Source: Trichocoleus sp. FACHB-46 | GTDB lineage: Bacteria; Cyanobacteriota; Cyanobacteriia; FACHB-46 | Length of the DNA stretch: 64,000 bases | Assembly (NCBI RefSeq): GCF_014695385.1 | Contig: NZ_JACJOD010000013.1 | Span: forward strand, 525,519-589,518 | Direction: 5' to 3' | Made by a program: the position numbers and the translations under genes | Notes under the pieces: generated by a model | Database searches by the model: none | The model's input: only the letters and a program-made list of their open reading frames with translations | What the model was told of the DNA's origin: nothing | Shown: in pieces, positions 17,124 through 26,797 of the stretch | Numbering within the stretch: position 1 is the first letter of the stretch | How the letters are laid out: the number at the start of each line of letters is the position of its first letter

Positions 17124-18610
17124 CGATTCAACGTCAATACAGCTTGCCTAACTGCACGCTGGTTTTAGAAGGATTAAGCGATCCGACTGCCTCCATGAAT
17201 CCGGCTGAAATGCGGCCTTTGATGTCGATTTTGATTAACGCCGAGTGTCGGATTTCTGGACGAGAGCAACCCATCTCCGGTGGACGTGACTTTTTTGTCG
17301 CTTTAGTAGCTGCCGTGAGCCGCTATGCCCAAGAGTTTCTGAGCGGCATCCACCTACCTGTCTCCTCCTCAGCTGTTCAAATACAGGGGGTGGATCGGAA
17401 GCAACATCGCTTAGTTGTGCAGCCTCCAGAAGACGGACCTAAAGAGACAACGCGTCCCACCCAGGTCGATTTAAACACGGTGCAGCTATTCGATCTGGTG
17501 GATGCGATAGATCAATTTTTTGCCGACGCCCAAACCTTGCCTGACCTGACCCTACAGTTAGCCCCTGTCTCGAAGCGCTATACTGCGGCTCGTCAGATTA
17601 CAGCAGAACGAGTAGTGCCCGCTGCCATAGGGGTATCCAGCTTGGCTCTTACTGCTGTGGCTCTTTTCTTCATTCCCATTCCTGAAGTTCAGAAGCCTAA
17701 AGATCCAACTCCTCAGTCAAATACTAGTCAGTCGCAAGAACCCTCACCTACAGGTGCTGCTAGCCCTTCCCCTCAGGCAGCCGCAGCCCTACAAACCAGT
17801 CCTACTACTTCTCCTACCCCTTCGCCAGCAGCTTCTACAACACCTAGTCCTGCTAGTACAACTCAGCCCAACCTAGAGGACGTGCAAGCCGCTCTGGCTG
17901 CTGCACCAGAGATCACCGACCCGACTCAACTCGATAGTTTGAGCAAAAAGGTATACGACCAAATCGACCAATCTTGGAAGCAAGAGCCAGAGTTCGAGCA
18001 GGAACTAGTGTATCGAGTCAGTGTAGCCCAAGATGGGGCGATCCTGGGCTACAGAGAAGCTGAAAATACACCTACTGGAGCGGCTCAGCAAACTCCTTTG
18101 CTTGACCTTCTGTACATTCCTGCCAATGGTGGCAGCCTTGCGCAAGAGCCAGTTGGTCAGTTCCGAGTGGTCTTCCGGCCCAATGGCGTGTTGCAAGTCA
18201 GCCCTTGGGGTGGTTATAGCGCTCCACCCAGCCCTAATTCAGAAATTACTGACTCATCGGCGATTGAAGATTTGACTGGTAAGCTCTACGACCAAATCGA
18301 CAGGAATTGGAAAGAGAAGCCTACCTTTGAGCGGGAGTTGGTTTACCGGGTGAATGTCGCACCGGATGGTTCGATCGCCAATTATGAGCCAGTCAATCAG
18401 CCTGGTTCTGACTATGTAGAAGATACACCTTTGCCCACCTTGCTCAAGCCTGATGCTGCCCCTGCTCAGAATGACTCTGCTCAGAACAACTCTGCCCAGA
18501 ATAATTCTGCTCAGAATAACTCTGCCAACCAAGCCTCCTTAGCCCCTTTTAAGGTGGTATTTAAGCCCAATGGGGTGCTGCAAGTCAGTCCTTGGCGCGG
18601 CTACCAGTAA
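17120..18610 (+). CDS. DUF4335 domain protein with duplicated C-terminal module
   Basis: A 496-residue protein. The DUF4335 domain occupies about residues 1-150 (MTIQRQYSLPNCTLVLEGL, then RPLMSILINAECRISG). A single membrane span follows near 165-190, then a Pro/Ser/Thr-rich linker. The C-terminal third holds two copies of a module that starts with KVYDQIDQSWKQEPEFEQEL or KLYDQIDRNWKEKPTFEREL and ends FRPNGVLQVSPWGGY or FKPNGVLQVSPWRGY. The second copy carries four repeats of QNDSA/QNNSA. Topology suggests a membrane-anchored protein with an extracytoplasmic C-terminal part. Translationally coupled to the DUF3038 gene. Confidence 0.82.
   Translation: MTIQRQYSLPNCTLVLEGLSDPTASMNPAEMRPLMSILINAECRISGREQPISGGRDFFVALVAAVSRYAQEFLSGIHLPVSSSAVQIQGVDRKQHRLVVQPPEDGPKETTRPTQVDLNTVQLFDLVDAIDQFFADAQTLPDLTLQLAPVSKRYTAARQITAERVVPAAIGVSSLALTAVALFFIPIPEVQKPKDPTPQSNTSQSQEPSPTGAASPSPQAAAALQTSPTTSPTPSPAASTTPSPASTTQPNLEDVQAALAAAPEITDPTQLDSLSKKVYDQIDQSWKQEPEFEQELVYRVSVAQDGAILGYREAENTPTGAAQQTPLLDLLYIPANGGSLAQEPVGQFRVVFRPNGVLQVSPWGGYSAPPSPNSEITDSSAIEDLTGKLYDQIDRNWKEKPTFERELVYRVNVAPDGSIANYEPVNQPGSDYVEDTPLPTLLKPDAAPAQNDSAQNNSAQNNSAQNNSANQASLAPFKVVFKPNGVLQVSPWRGYQ
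18464..18523 (+). repeat. Four 15-base tandem repeats inside the DUF4335 gene
   Basis: Units of GCTCAGAAYRAYTCT type at 18464, 18479, 18494 and 18509, encoding A-Q-N-(D/N)-S repeats. In-frame units of this kind change copy number easily. Confidence 0.85.
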
Positions 18611-18639
18611 CTGCGAGATTACCCTAACGCTCATTTGGC

Positions 18640-19335
18640 CTACAGATGTGATTGGGGGCCTGTCCAAATGCTGTTGACCGAGCGACCAAACACTTGGGGG
18701 CGATCGCGGGGGGCGGCAGTGGTCTGACCTGCGAGATCCACGGTCCACAAAGGCCAAGGAGACTCACCAAGGTTGCCCGCTTGGAATAAGGTTTGCTCCG
18801 GGTGAGCTTGACTCCATCCGAGCAGGACCGCATTGGTATATTGAATCCGAGTCGGTGCCACTGTGCTGGTACGGTTCAATTGGCGATCCCAAATGACGGC
18901 GTAGTCCGAAGCAATATCTGACCCAAAAATAGACTCAAACTCTCTTGCTAAGATGCGATCGCCTGTTGCAGACCAAGCAATAGGAACCAGAATCGCGATC
19001 GTGCCTGCCACTGCCTCCGCTGGATCAACCTCTGTTGGCTGGCCAGACATGGAGAGCGGAGAAGAAGCAGTGATTGTTCTTAAATCTCCAGTTCTCAAGT
19101 TCTCCAGAAACAAAACGCTGCTAACCCAACTTTGAGTGAAGTCTGGGTGAACCTGCATTTGAATTCGGCTGTAGGCCGCGTACTGTCCGTCAGGAGAAAT
19201 GAGAGACTGGCTCCGGTAATACTGCCTATGAGCAGCTTCACTATCTTCGGTTACCGTCAGGTTGGCTAGAACCCAATTCCAAGGAATGGGGTGGGGGCTA
19301 TTGAGGGGATCAAGTTGAACTGAAGATGAGCGCAT
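18640..19335 (-). CDS. TolB/WD40-like beta-propeller fragment protein (hypothetical)
   Basis: A 231-residue cytoplasmic protein, no signal peptide. It contains beta-propeller-like blades: SLISPDGQYAAYSRIQMQ, then VLFLENLRTGDLRTIT, then IAWSATGDRILAREFE and YAVIWDRQLNRTS. The DG.YAAYS and WS.TGDRIL patterns are those of TolB/WD40-like repeats. At three to four blades it is too short for a whole propeller, so it may form part of an oligomer or be a divergent fold. Function unknown. It lies alone, converging with the DUF4335 gene. Confidence 0.55.
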   Translation of the reverse strand: MRSSSVQLDPLNSPHPIPWNWVLANLTVTEDSEAAHRQYYRSQSLISPDGQYAAYSRIQMQVHPDFTQSWVSSVLFLENLRTGDLRTITASSPLSMSGQPTEVDPAEAVAGTIAILVPIAWSATGDRILAREFESIFGSDIASDYAVIWDRQLNRTSTVAPTRIQYTNAVLLGWSQAHPEQTLFQAGNLGESPWPLWTVDLAGQTTAAPRDRPQVFGRSVNSIWTGPQSHL

Positions 19336-19676
19336 GGGAGGAACAGTCTCAGGAAACGCAATACCAGCATCAGTAGCGCATCAATAGCCAAGAGCGAATG
19401 CCCAACTAAGCTGGATGTAAAATGAGTTGAAGCATTAAACCAATCAAGCTGGCATTTTCGCTTGTCTGGAGCAACGCCTATGAGCTGGGGCCAATCCTTT
19501 TAACTATGTATAACAACCGGAGGTGGAGGAGGTTTTACAGTTCATCAAAGTTTTCATGCACCGTAACGTTTCTTAGCCCAACCTCGAAAATTCCGGAAGA
19601 AATTCTAATTTGCTCAATTGGTTCCCGGAGTTGAGATAGCATCACAAGTGAATTGTTTTTAGATTGATTAGTTAGC
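19336..19676. other. Divergent spacer before the OmpA-like gene
   Basis: 341 bases between divergent genes. A purine-rich GGAGGTGGAGGAGG tract lies near 19519, but it is not followed by a start codon of a plausible ORF. I see nothing else. Confidence 0.3.
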
Positions 19677-20618
19677 GTGACTCCCGTTTCCAAAGCAAAC
19701 TCTCCCACGACAATGCCACCAAGGCAAAATTGGCCGCTCTTGGTATTTATTTTTAGACTCCTGCTCTTGCTGGTGGGAGGGGGATTTGCTTGGCTGGCTG
19801 GGGTAGTGGTCGCTACCTTCTATCCGCTTGCCAATCCAGAACTGCCTTTTTTTGAAAAGGTGTTGCGCCGCTCCAGCGACTGGGTGACTCAGGTCAAACA
19901 GTTGCCCGAAGTTTGGACCCAACCGAGTGCTTCGCCTCAGTCTAATGCTGCGCCTGTTGCTCCTAGCCCCACGGTGGAAGTGAGTCCCTTACCTTCGCTT
20001 ACTCCCACCCAACAAGAGCAAGTCCAGACAGAGGTGGCTCAGCTAGAAGCGAGTGTGCAAACGTTAAGCGATCGCCTCACCAACTTGGAAACTCAGCTAG
20101 GAACAAACCTGGGTTCGGAACCTTTAGAAAACCGTCTGGCTATCTTGACTCAACAGCTAGCAGCAGCATCTGGCCAAGAATTGCCGAGTCCTGCTCCTAC
20201 CACGGTTGCCGCTCCCGCGATCGCTCCCGTCGCAAACGCAATTAATAGCACTGGTACGTATCCAGGCGATCGCTTAACAGTCACGCTACCCAGCGATTTA
20301 CTGTTTAGACAAGGCCAAGCGGGATTAAATCCGCAGACGCGCAATCTGCTGGATAGCATAGTTGGAGACTTACGCAATTACCCAGGAGCCTCAGTCCAAG
20401 TAGCAGCTCACACGGATAATGTAGGTAAAACAGAGGTCGTTCCAGATGCCTCGTTTCAGCAGGCACAAATGGTCCAGCAATATCTTGCCAGTACCCTAGG
20501 CAACGACTATCACTGGGTGGTAGTTGGTTATGGTGCAGCCTATCCCTTGGCAGAAAACAATAGTGCTCCTAATCGTCAGCGGAATCGGCGGATTGAAATC
20601 GTGATTGATCCCCGATAA
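19677..20618 (+). CDS. Membrane-anchored OmpA-family (peptidoglycan-binding) protein
   Basis: A 313-residue protein with a short cytoplasmic tail, one membrane span at about 21-47, a Pro/Ser-rich stretch (80-108), a coiled coil (about 112-165, VQTEVAQLEASVQTLSDRL) and a C-terminal OmpA-like domain (about 195-313). The domain includes SDLLFRQGQAGLNPQTRNLLDSI, VAAHTDNVG and NRQRNRRIEIVI, which are the typical peptidoglycan-binding positions. The plan resembles MotB-like or stator-type anchors, although no MotA-like partner is nearby. Start GTG at 19677. Followed closely by fmt. Confidence 0.82.
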   Translation: MTPVSKANSPTTMPPRQNWPLLVFIFRLLLLLVGGGFAWLAGVVVATFYPLANPELPFFEKVLRRSSDWVTQVKQLPEVWTQPSASPQSNAAPVAPSPTVEVSPLPSLTPTQQEQVQTEVAQLEASVQTLSDRLTNLETQLGTNLGSEPLENRLAILTQQLAAASGQELPSPAPTTVAAPAIAPVANAINSTGTYPGDRLTVTLPSDLLFRQGQAGLNPQTRNLLDSIVGDLRNYPGASVQVAAHTDNVGKTEVVPDASFQQAQMVQQYLASTLGNDYHWVVVGYGAAYPLAENNSAPNRQRNRRIEIVIDPR

Positions 20619-20651
20619 AGTGTGGATTCTGAATCAAATTTGCCACAAAGC

Positions 20652-21674
20652 ATGAGAGTTGTTTTCTTCGGTACGCCCCAATTTGCGGTTCCCAGTTTGG
20701 AGCAGCTGCTCAATCATCCTGAGTTTGAAGTGGTAGCAGTGATTAGCCAACCCGATAAACGTCGCGGGCGGGGTAATCAGCTGACTGCTTCACCCGTTAA
20801 AACAGTGGCTTTGGCGCACCAGCTACCCGTTTGGCAACCCCAGCGGATTAAAAAAGATCCTGAAACATTAGAGCAACTAGCAGCTTTACAAGCCGATGCC
20901 TTTGTAGTGGTAGCTTATGGGCAAATTCTCTCTCAGCAGATTTTGGATATGCCCCGACTGGGATGTGTAAATGGGCATGGGTCTATTTTGCCTCGATACC
21001 GTGGGGCAGCTCCGATTCAGTGGTGCCTCTATCACGGTGAAGCTGAGACAGGCATTACTACCATGCTGATGGATGCGGGCATGGATACGGGGCCAATGCT
21101 ACTCAAGGCTACGACTCCAATTGGGTTACTGGATACAGCCCAAACGCTAGCTACTCAGTTAGCAAAGTTGAGCGCGGATTTGTTAGTGGAAACCTTGCTG
21201 AAGCTAGAGCGCCAAGAAGTTGAACCCACCCCACAGGATGCCGAGGCTGCAACTTACGCTCCCCTGATTCAGAAGCAAGATTACTGGCTAGATTGGTCGC
21301 GCTCGGCGATCGCCCTGCATAATCAAATTCGTGGTTTCTTTCCCAACTGTGTGGCAAACTTCCGAGATACTGCCCTCAAGATTGAATCAACCCTGCCCTT
21401 AGGACCTGCCTACTGGGATCTGCTGCCCACTGAATTCCGTACCTTGGCAGCAAACTGGCCAGAGCTAAGTGCTCAGTTAAGTGCTCAGCAACTTTCTCCG
21501 GGGTCAGTCGTGCAAATTGCTAAAGGCTTGGGGCCGATTGTGCAAACGGGGGATGGTTTATTGTTGCTGCGAGACGTGAAATTAGCGGGAAAGCGATCGC
21601 AATCAGGCTGGGACTTTGCCAATGGTGCTCGCTTAGAAGTGGGGGAAGTCTTAGGCAACGGCCAAGAGTTTTGA
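20652..21674 (+). CDS. fmt: Methionyl-tRNA formyltransferase
   Basis: Formylates initiator Met-tRNA using 10-formyl-tetrahydrofolate. The start is set at the ATG 20652, because the protein then begins [17 protein letters not shown] as in the family; an upstream GTG at 20622 adds ten residues. Catalytic motifs are visible: [18 protein letters not shown] (the [13 protein letters not shown] loop) and [15 protein letters not shown]. The C-terminal OB-like domain includes [23 protein letters not shown]. The 340-residue length is usual. It follows the OmpA-like gene by 33 bases and may be cotranscribed. Confidence 0.95.
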   Translation: MRVVFFGTPQFAVPSLEQLLNHPEFEVVAVISQPDKRRGRGNQLTASPVKTVALAHQLPVWQPQRIKKDPETLEQLAALQADAFVVVAYGQILSQQILDMPRLGCVNGHGSILPRYRGAAPIQWCLYHGEAETGITTMLMDAGMDTGPMLLKATTPIGLLDTAQTLATQLAKLSADLLVETLLKLERQEVEPTPQDAEAATYAPLIQKQDYWLDWSRSAIALHNQIRGFFPNCVANFRDTALKIESTLPLGPAYWDLLPTEFRTLAANWPELSAQLSAQQLSPGSVVQIAKGLGPIVQTGDGLLLLRDVKLAGKRSQSGWDFANGARLEVGEVLGNGQEF

Positions 21675-21676
21675 GA

Positions 21677-22033
21677 CTAAACCGACTGCTCGTAAAACTG
21701 ACAAGCTTCACAAGGGCCTTCAGGATTGACCGCACAACGAATGAGTTCAGACTGAGCATTAAAGCGACAACTGACATCGCCCAGAACCCAGCGCCCTGCC
21801 ACTAAACTTCTCTCTAGAGGGCGTGGCGCAGATTGGACATAAAGGGCGATCTTATGCAGTTGGTAACGGCCAGCTCTGAGCTGATAGCGATGATGACGCT
21901 CTAAAACCGCATAAGTTTTGCCGTCTAAATCCAAGTAAGAACCAGGCTGAGGAGACCAGTCAAGCTGGACATTGCCAATGGTTTGTTGTGGGTGGGTGAG
22001 AATCACCTCGGTGGATAAAGTAGGTTGCTCCAT
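21677..22033 (-). CDS. DUF6464-like small protein
   Basis: A 118-residue cytoplasmic protein found in cyanobacteria. Beta-rich centre (GSYLDLDGKTYAVLERHHRY, QLHKIALYVQSA) and a C-terminal Cys cluster: DVSCRF, IRCAVNPEGPCEACQFYE. Four Cys in the last third suggest metal binding. The match to the DUF6464 family is from memory of the CA-NP-GPC-C pattern. It is convergent with fmt (2-base gap) and downstream of no clear partner. Confidence 0.6.
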   Translation of the reverse strand: MEQPTLSTEVILTHPQQTIGNVQLDWSPQPGSYLDLDGKTYAVLERHHRYQLRAGRYQLHKIALYVQSAPRPLERSLVAGRWVLGDVSCRFNAQSELIRCAVNPEGPCEACQFYEQSV

Positions 22034-22162
22034 GAGTGTTGCTGTAATTCGACTGGGCTCCGGCTGACATTAGTAGAGATGCTAACGCATTTATCCCCAG
22101 CCACCTTTTGCAGTCTAAATTCCAGAGAGCACCTCAAAAAAAGCTAGCTCACCAAAGAAAAA

Positions 22163-23254
22163 CTAAATTTTCGGTAACTTGACGATAAAGCTTGTTCCTT
22201 GGCCTTCACTACTTTGGACCTCAATCGTCCCTTTATGGGCTTCAACAATACTCTTGGCCAGAAATAATCCTAATCCCCATCCTGTTTTATCCTCTGCAGA
22301 GACGGTTCGGCGAAATTGTTGAAATAGGATGGATTGAGCCTCTGGGGCAATCGGATTGCCTTCATTGTGCAAGGTAAGGGTGATCAGCGTTTCACTTTGT
22401 TGGAGCGTGAGTGTAATCGGTGTGCTAGGGGCTCCATATTTCACCGCATTAATTGCTAAGTTTTCAATCACTCGCCGGATTTCTTTAGGGCTACATTTAG
22501 TCCTGACACCAGAATCCGAGACTATAACAAACCGATTGTCATAAGTGAAGTTCAAATCCTCCACTACGTCCTGGACTAGAATCTCTAAATTGCATTCTTC
22601 GAAGGCAAAGTTCAAACTCTGCCCTGCCCGTAAACGACTGGCATCGAGGAGATTTTGAATCATTGCGTCGAGGCGATCGATCGCAGTGATCATTCTCGCT
22701 GCCACATCAATGTGGGCGTCCCCCCGTTCCAGGCGGCGCAGAATCAACTGGGTTCCCATCTTGATGACATTGATGGGATTTTTGAGGTCGTGAGTTAGCG
22801 TCACCATAAACAGCTCTTGAACATCTCGTAGCGTCTGGGAAAATTGAGTCGCAGCGTCATTAACAGCTTGCTCAATAGAGCCAATAATGATGTCTCGTTC
22901 CCGTACACCTAGAGGTGCTTCTGCTTCTAAAACTTGAAAGATAACTTGACGGAGGATGTGATACTCAAGAATTAGCTGGCTCATGGAGTAGTCTGCGTAC
23001 CCCGCCCGTTCGTGCCCATGCAGCTTGCCGATCCGAGTGCTCTCTACTTCGTCGGATGCAATGCGGTCAGGAGTTCTGTCGATTGTGGTTGAGAGTTCAT
23101 CAGTCAGTTGGTCTAAGTAAAGGGGTAGCGAATTTCGCAAGACCAAAGAGTTTTGATGCATGGAGGCATTGACTTCATCACGCGCCCGCTTCTCCCATAT
23201 CTGCATGATGCGTGGGGCATTTTGCTTAAGCTGTTCAGAGGCTTGGTTAGACAT
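22163..23254 (-). CDS. Sensor histidine kinase with RsbRD-like N-terminal domain
   Basis: A 363-residue soluble kinase. Residues 1-140 are helical and match the RsbRD/RsbT-co-antagonist N-terminal type (QIWEKRARDEVNASM, GKLHGHERAGYADYSMSQLILEYHILRQ is the characteristic region around 77-104). The HisKA box has His155 in THDLKNP. N box NLAINAVKYG, G1 NEGNPIAPE, F box LFQQFRR and G2 GWGLGLFL follow; the G1 Asp is replaced by Asn-Glu, a common variant. There is no transmembrane span and no adjacent regulator, so it is an orphan kinase. Confidence 0.87.
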   Translation of the reverse strand: MSNQASEQLKQNAPRIMQIWEKRARDEVNASMHQNSLVLRNSLPLYLDQLTDELSTTIDRTPDRIASDEVESTRIGKLHGHERAGYADYSMSQLILEYHILRQVIFQVLEAEAPLGVRERDIIIGSIEQAVNDAATQFSQTLRDVQELFMVTLTHDLKNPINVIKMGTQLILRRLERGDAHIDVAARMITAIDRLDAMIQNLLDASRLRAGQSLNFAFEECNLEILVQDVVEDLNFTYDNRFVIVSDSGVRTKCSPKEIRRVIENLAINAVKYGAPSTPITLTLQQSETLITLTLHNEGNPIAPEAQSILFQQFRRTVSAEDKTGWGLGLFLAKSIVEAHKGTIEVQSSEGQGTSFIVKLPKI

Positions 23255-23416
23255 CGTTTTTGAGGCTTAGCAGGAGTGGAAGTAGAGACAAATTTCTAAA
23301 ACGTGGACGTGAGCTGTGTTCTCCTAGATTTATTGCTTAGCTTCTAATGCTAAAACCCTTAATCCAAAAAAGTAATAAAGACAGCGTGCCGCGATCGCTT
23401 GGTTGCGCCATGCCAT

Positions 23417-23998
23417 TTACTGAGTTACCTGGACGAGAAATTGCTCGAAGGTCTGGACAGAACGCAGGGCTATTTGAACCAGCGGCCAACCAACTAAGCA
23501 AATTAATCCTGCCCAGCGCAAGCTGATATCTAAGCCTTGACGAACAGCCAGAATCACAGTCAGCAAGCTCCAGAGGGCAAGGGCAAATTCTATGGGTGAG
23601 CCTAGCAAAGGAATCAGCGTCAAAAAATTAAATGCTTGCGGCGCATAGGCAAAGCCGATCGGAATCAACAATTCGCGGTAAGTCGGTTGGCTAGAGCGCA
23701 ACCACTGGCCAAGCTGCCAGATCGTAGCCGTCCAGAAATAGTAACCTGCGACTACTGCGAGACCATCAATTAAGAGAGCTAAGCCTAGAATCGGCAGTGA
23801 GGCGCGATTTGTGATCAAAATAACGGCGCTGCCCAACATGTGCGACAAAGCCGCCAAAATCACGATCGCGCGAGCGATACTACGATTTCGGGATGTGTTT
23901 AAGGCGTTTTCATAGAACTCAGCATTCAAAGCGATCGCGTTCCAAAGAGTTTGAACTAAAGTCGCCTTGGTTTCTCGGTCTCTTATGTGTTCACTCAC
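23417..23998 (-). CDS. Five-span membrane protein, YIP1-like
   Basis: A 193-residue integral membrane protein starting with GTG. It has a cytoplasmic N-terminus (about 40 residues) and then five hydrophobic segments. The pattern YYFWTATIWQLGQWL, YRELLIPIGFAYAPQAFNFL and LGSPIEFALALWSLLTVILAVRQGLD is that of bacterial YIP1-family proteins. Function unknown in cyanobacteria. Single gene, divergent from the gene at 24076. Confidence 0.6.
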   Translation of the reverse strand: MSEHIRDRETKATLVQTLWNAIALNAEFYENALNTSRNRSIARAIVILAALSHMLGSAVILITNRASLPILGLALLIDGLAVVAGYYFWTATIWQLGQWLRSSQPTYRELLIPIGFAYAPQAFNFLTLIPLLGSPIEFALALWSLLTVILAVRQGLDISLRWAGLICLVGWPLVQIALRSVQTFEQFLVQVTQ

Positions 23999-24075
23999 AA
24001 TGTCTCCTATTACTGGTGATGCTACTACTGGTGATGGATGACAGCCTTGAGTAGGATACGGTACAAAATCAACTC

Positions 24076-25119
24076 ATGTTCAACTTCGTAGGACGTCTAC
24101 TTCTGTGGCTGCGGGGTGGTAGCCTCAAGCTATTGGCCTTGGCAGGTATTATCCTGCTGGTCTGGGGCACAGTTTCACCTGTGGGAACTCTGATTTGGTG
24201 GCTGAATGAAGGTGCAGAGACTTTAGGTTTTAGAAAAAGCTCGGCCAAGCGCTTACTTCCTAGCGATCGCGCTCAAGGTGCTCCTGGTAAGCCCATCAAC
24301 TGCTACATCGTCTTTTTGACTGGGGTCGGAGACTTTTCCGCCAACCAGCTTACGCTTGGGGAAGAATATTTTCTCAATCAGCTAGATCAAGCTCATCCTG
24401 ATTGCGTCACGGTACGAGACGTATTTCCTTACTCTGCCGCCAACGAAAGTTTGGGTGGCCGAAGGCTCTTAGCTCCTGTCTGGCGCTTTGCTGACAATGC
24501 TGACGGTTGGCTAAGAGCCGCTAATATGTTGATCCAAATTCGCAATTTGTGGCGCTTTGCCATTTCCGCAGACGATCGCTATGGCCCGTTGTACAACCAA
24601 GGCATTGCCACTGCAATCATCGATCGCATGAATGCGGCTCATCCCATCACGCCAGCAACTCAGCGACCCTTGAAAATAATTTTGATGAGTACGAGTGGTG
24701 GCACCCAGGTTTCTCTAGGAGCGGCTGAGTATCTGGACCAGTGGCTAGACACAAAAGTTTTGGTGGTTTCCGTAGGTGGCGTATTTTCGGGAACCGATGG
24801 CTTCGAGGCGGCGGAGCGAGTGTATCACCTGCAAGGCAAGCGAGACTGGGTTGAAGACATCGGCCAAGTTGTATTTCCCTCACGTTGGCCTTGGACAGTC
24901 GGTTCTCCATTTCACCAAGCCCAATGGCAAGGCCGCTACAGTGTCCATAACACCGGGCCTCACGACCATGATGGTCCCAAGGGTTACTTTGGAGAGGCGA
25001 TCGCTCCCCCAGGACCAACCCAAAAGGCAGGGCAACCCAAATATGTGGATTTAACGCTACAGGTGGTAAATCAACTACCGATCTGGACGGACTCTCCAAC
25101 TGACCAAAGCGCTCCGTAA
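24076..25119 (+). CDS. Membrane-anchored alpha/beta-hydrolase-like protein, unknown
   Basis: A 347-residue protein with one N-terminal membrane span (about 15-35). The body has alpha/beta-hydrolase-like features: IVFLTGVGDFSAN near residue 80 and KIILMSTSGGTQVSLGAAEYL near 200, where Ser-Gly-Gly may form a nucleophile elbow (STSGG in place of GxSxG). The final domain reads RYSVHNTGPHDHDGPKGYFG. I do not know its substrate. It is followed 77 bases later by another membrane protein on the same strand, so the two probably form an operon. Confidence 0.6.
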   Translation: MFNFVGRLLLWLRGGSLKLLALAGIILLVWGTVSPVGTLIWWLNEGAETLGFRKSSAKRLLPSDRAQGAPGKPINCYIVFLTGVGDFSANQLTLGEEYFLNQLDQAHPDCVTVRDVFPYSAANESLGGRRLLAPVWRFADNADGWLRAANMLIQIRNLWRFAISADDRYGPLYNQGIATAIIDRMNAAHPITPATQRPLKIILMSTSGGTQVSLGAAEYLDQWLDTKVLVVSVGGVFSGTDGFEAAERVYHLQGKRDWVEDIGQVVFPSRWPWTVGSPFHQAQWQGRYSVHNTGPHDHDGPKGYFGEAIAPPGPTQKAGQPKYVDLTLQVVNQLPIWTDSPTDQSAP

Positions 25120-25196
25120 CAGGACTTTAATATCGATTGCGAAATTCTGGACTGGCTTTCATACTCAGGGAGAAGTCAATCCAAAATTCTGCTGCC

Positions 25197-26666
25197 ATGT
25201 CATCACCACAGAAAATAGCCAGGCGGCGCTTAGCTGCTCGTCGCAACCTCTGGTTTGAACGAGTGATGGCAATTTTGGCGTCTGCTAATCTGCTGCTAGT
25301 GCTATTTGACGTGAGTTACGTACCGCTGCGGGATTTTTACCTGTTGCGCTTGCCTCGCCTAATTCCTCCTGCCGGAAACCTAACTAAGCTATATGACCCT
25401 ATAAAAGGGATTGAACCGCATCGGGACACCCAAAATTACTTGCAGGCTGTCGCTGATTTAGAAGCGCAAGTGGAGAAAACGGGGATCAGTTCTCCGGAGG
25501 TCGAGCCTTACCTAGAGCAGTTGCGTAATCTCAGTACTGAAATGGTCGATACCGATCCCTTCCGAGTCGCTGACAAGAGTGGCACTCTGGAGAAAATCAA
25601 AAATCGGATGCGAGAACACATCTACGATCAGCGCCGTCGCGTTTCTTCTCGCCAATCCTTTAATCTTTTTTGGAGTCAAGACCATTTACTGCAGGCAGGA
25701 TGGCGCGGTGAAATTGACTTCTTTAATCAAGAAATTCGTCCCTTAATTGCAACCAATTATTTTCGGCCCCTGGGGGAAACGGGAGATTTCGTCAGTTATT
25801 TTTGGCGCATTGATCTGCCTTTCGCGATCGTTTTCGGCGTGGAATTCTTAGCTCGGACTTTTTATATCAGCCGCCGCCATAAAGGTATCAGTTGGCTCGA
25901 TGCTATGTTGTGGCGCTGGTATGACGTGTTTTTATGGTTACCTTTTTGGTTCTGGTTGCCCTCCTGGCGGTTGCTGCGGATTATTCCTGTGACTATTCGC
26001 CTGCATCAAGCCAAACTGGTTGACTTAGACTTTGTGATCGCTCAGATCAATCGTGGGTTCGTAGCCAACTTCGCCGAAGAATTAACGGAAGTGGTAGTGA
26101 TCCGTGTGATTAACCAAATCCAGGGCTCAGTTCAGCGGGGTGAGGTGACACGCTGGTTATTTCGCTCACCCAGCGCCCGTGGTTACATCGACATCAACAA
26201 CACCAATGAAGTAGAAGCGATCGCCACTCTGCTAGTCAAGCTGGTGGTGTATGAGGTGCTGCCGAAGATTCAACCTGACCTCGAAGCTATTCTGCGCCAC
26301 AGCGTGGAGAGCGGACTCCGACAGTTGCCTCTCTACCAAGGCTTGCAACAAGTGCCGGGGGTGCGGGATTTGCCAACCCAACTTGCCGATCAAGTGGTTA
26401 CCAATGTGACTCAAACCGCTTACCATGCTTTAGTCGCTGCTTTAGAAGACCCAGTTGGAGCGCAACTCTCTAGCCAGCTTGTACAACATTTCGCTGAAGC
26501 CCTAGGCTCAGAAGTGCAAAACCAGCAAACTCTACATAAAATTCAAGGGCTGCTCTCCGACCTCCTGGAAGAAGTGAAGGTGAACTACATTCAGCGCCTC
26601 TCGGAAGAAGACATGGAGGGTGTCCTAGAGCAAACTCATCAGCTCCATCAAATTGTTAAAAAGTAA
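25197..26666 (+). CDS. Large membrane protein of unknown function
   Basis: A 489-residue protein starting at the ATG 25197 (a TTG start at 25137 adds 20 residues). One hydrophobic span lies near residues 20-40, and two to three more lie around 200-265 in a Trp/Phe-rich part (WRWYDVFLWLPFWFWLPSWRLL). Between them is a hydrophilic helical stretch. The last 200 residues are soluble and helical (EEVKVNYIQRLSEEDMEGVLEQ at the end). The central spans followed by LLRIIPVTIRLHQ recall ion-channel-like membrane parts, but I find no selectivity-filter motif. Likely cotranscribed with the gene at 24076. Confidence 0.6.
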   Translation: MSSPQKIARRRLAARRNLWFERVMAILASANLLLVLFDVSYVPLRDFYLLRLPRLIPPAGNLTKLYDPIKGIEPHRDTQNYLQAVADLEAQVEKTGISSPEVEPYLEQLRNLSTEMVDTDPFRVADKSGTLEKIKNRMREHIYDQRRRVSSRQSFNLFWSQDHLLQAGWRGEIDFFNQEIRPLIATNYFRPLGETGDFVSYFWRIDLPFAIVFGVEFLARTFYISRRHKGISWLDAMLWRWYDVFLWLPFWFWLPSWRLLRIIPVTIRLHQAKLVDLDFVIAQINRGFVANFAEELTEVVVIRVINQIQGSVQRGEVTRWLFRSPSARGYIDINNTNEVEAIATLLVKLVVYEVLPKIQPDLEAILRHSVESGLRQLPLYQGLQQVPGVRDLPTQLADQVVTNVTQTAYHALVAALEDPVGAQLSSQLVQHFAEALGSEVQNQQTLHKIQGLLSDLLEEVKVNYIQRLSEEDMEGVLEQTHQLHQIVKK

Positions 26667-26790
26667 AGGCTAAGAAATCATGCTTCAAAGCGCAATTTCC
26701 TAGAAAAATAGGTTCATCAATCTGCCTCAATGCAGACTTTCCAGGGTTGATCTAGGCCCATCTGCCTATTCCAAAATGGGTGCGCTAAAC

Positions 26791-26796
26791 TATAAT
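26791..26796 (+). promoter_or_regulatory. -10 box of the rimP-nusA-infB operon
   Basis: A perfect TATAAT lies 249 bases before rimP. A weak TTCCAA (26769-26774) is 16 bases upstream. A transcript starting near 26803 or slightly earlier would include the hairpins described next. Confidence 0.5.
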
Positions 26797-26797
26797 C

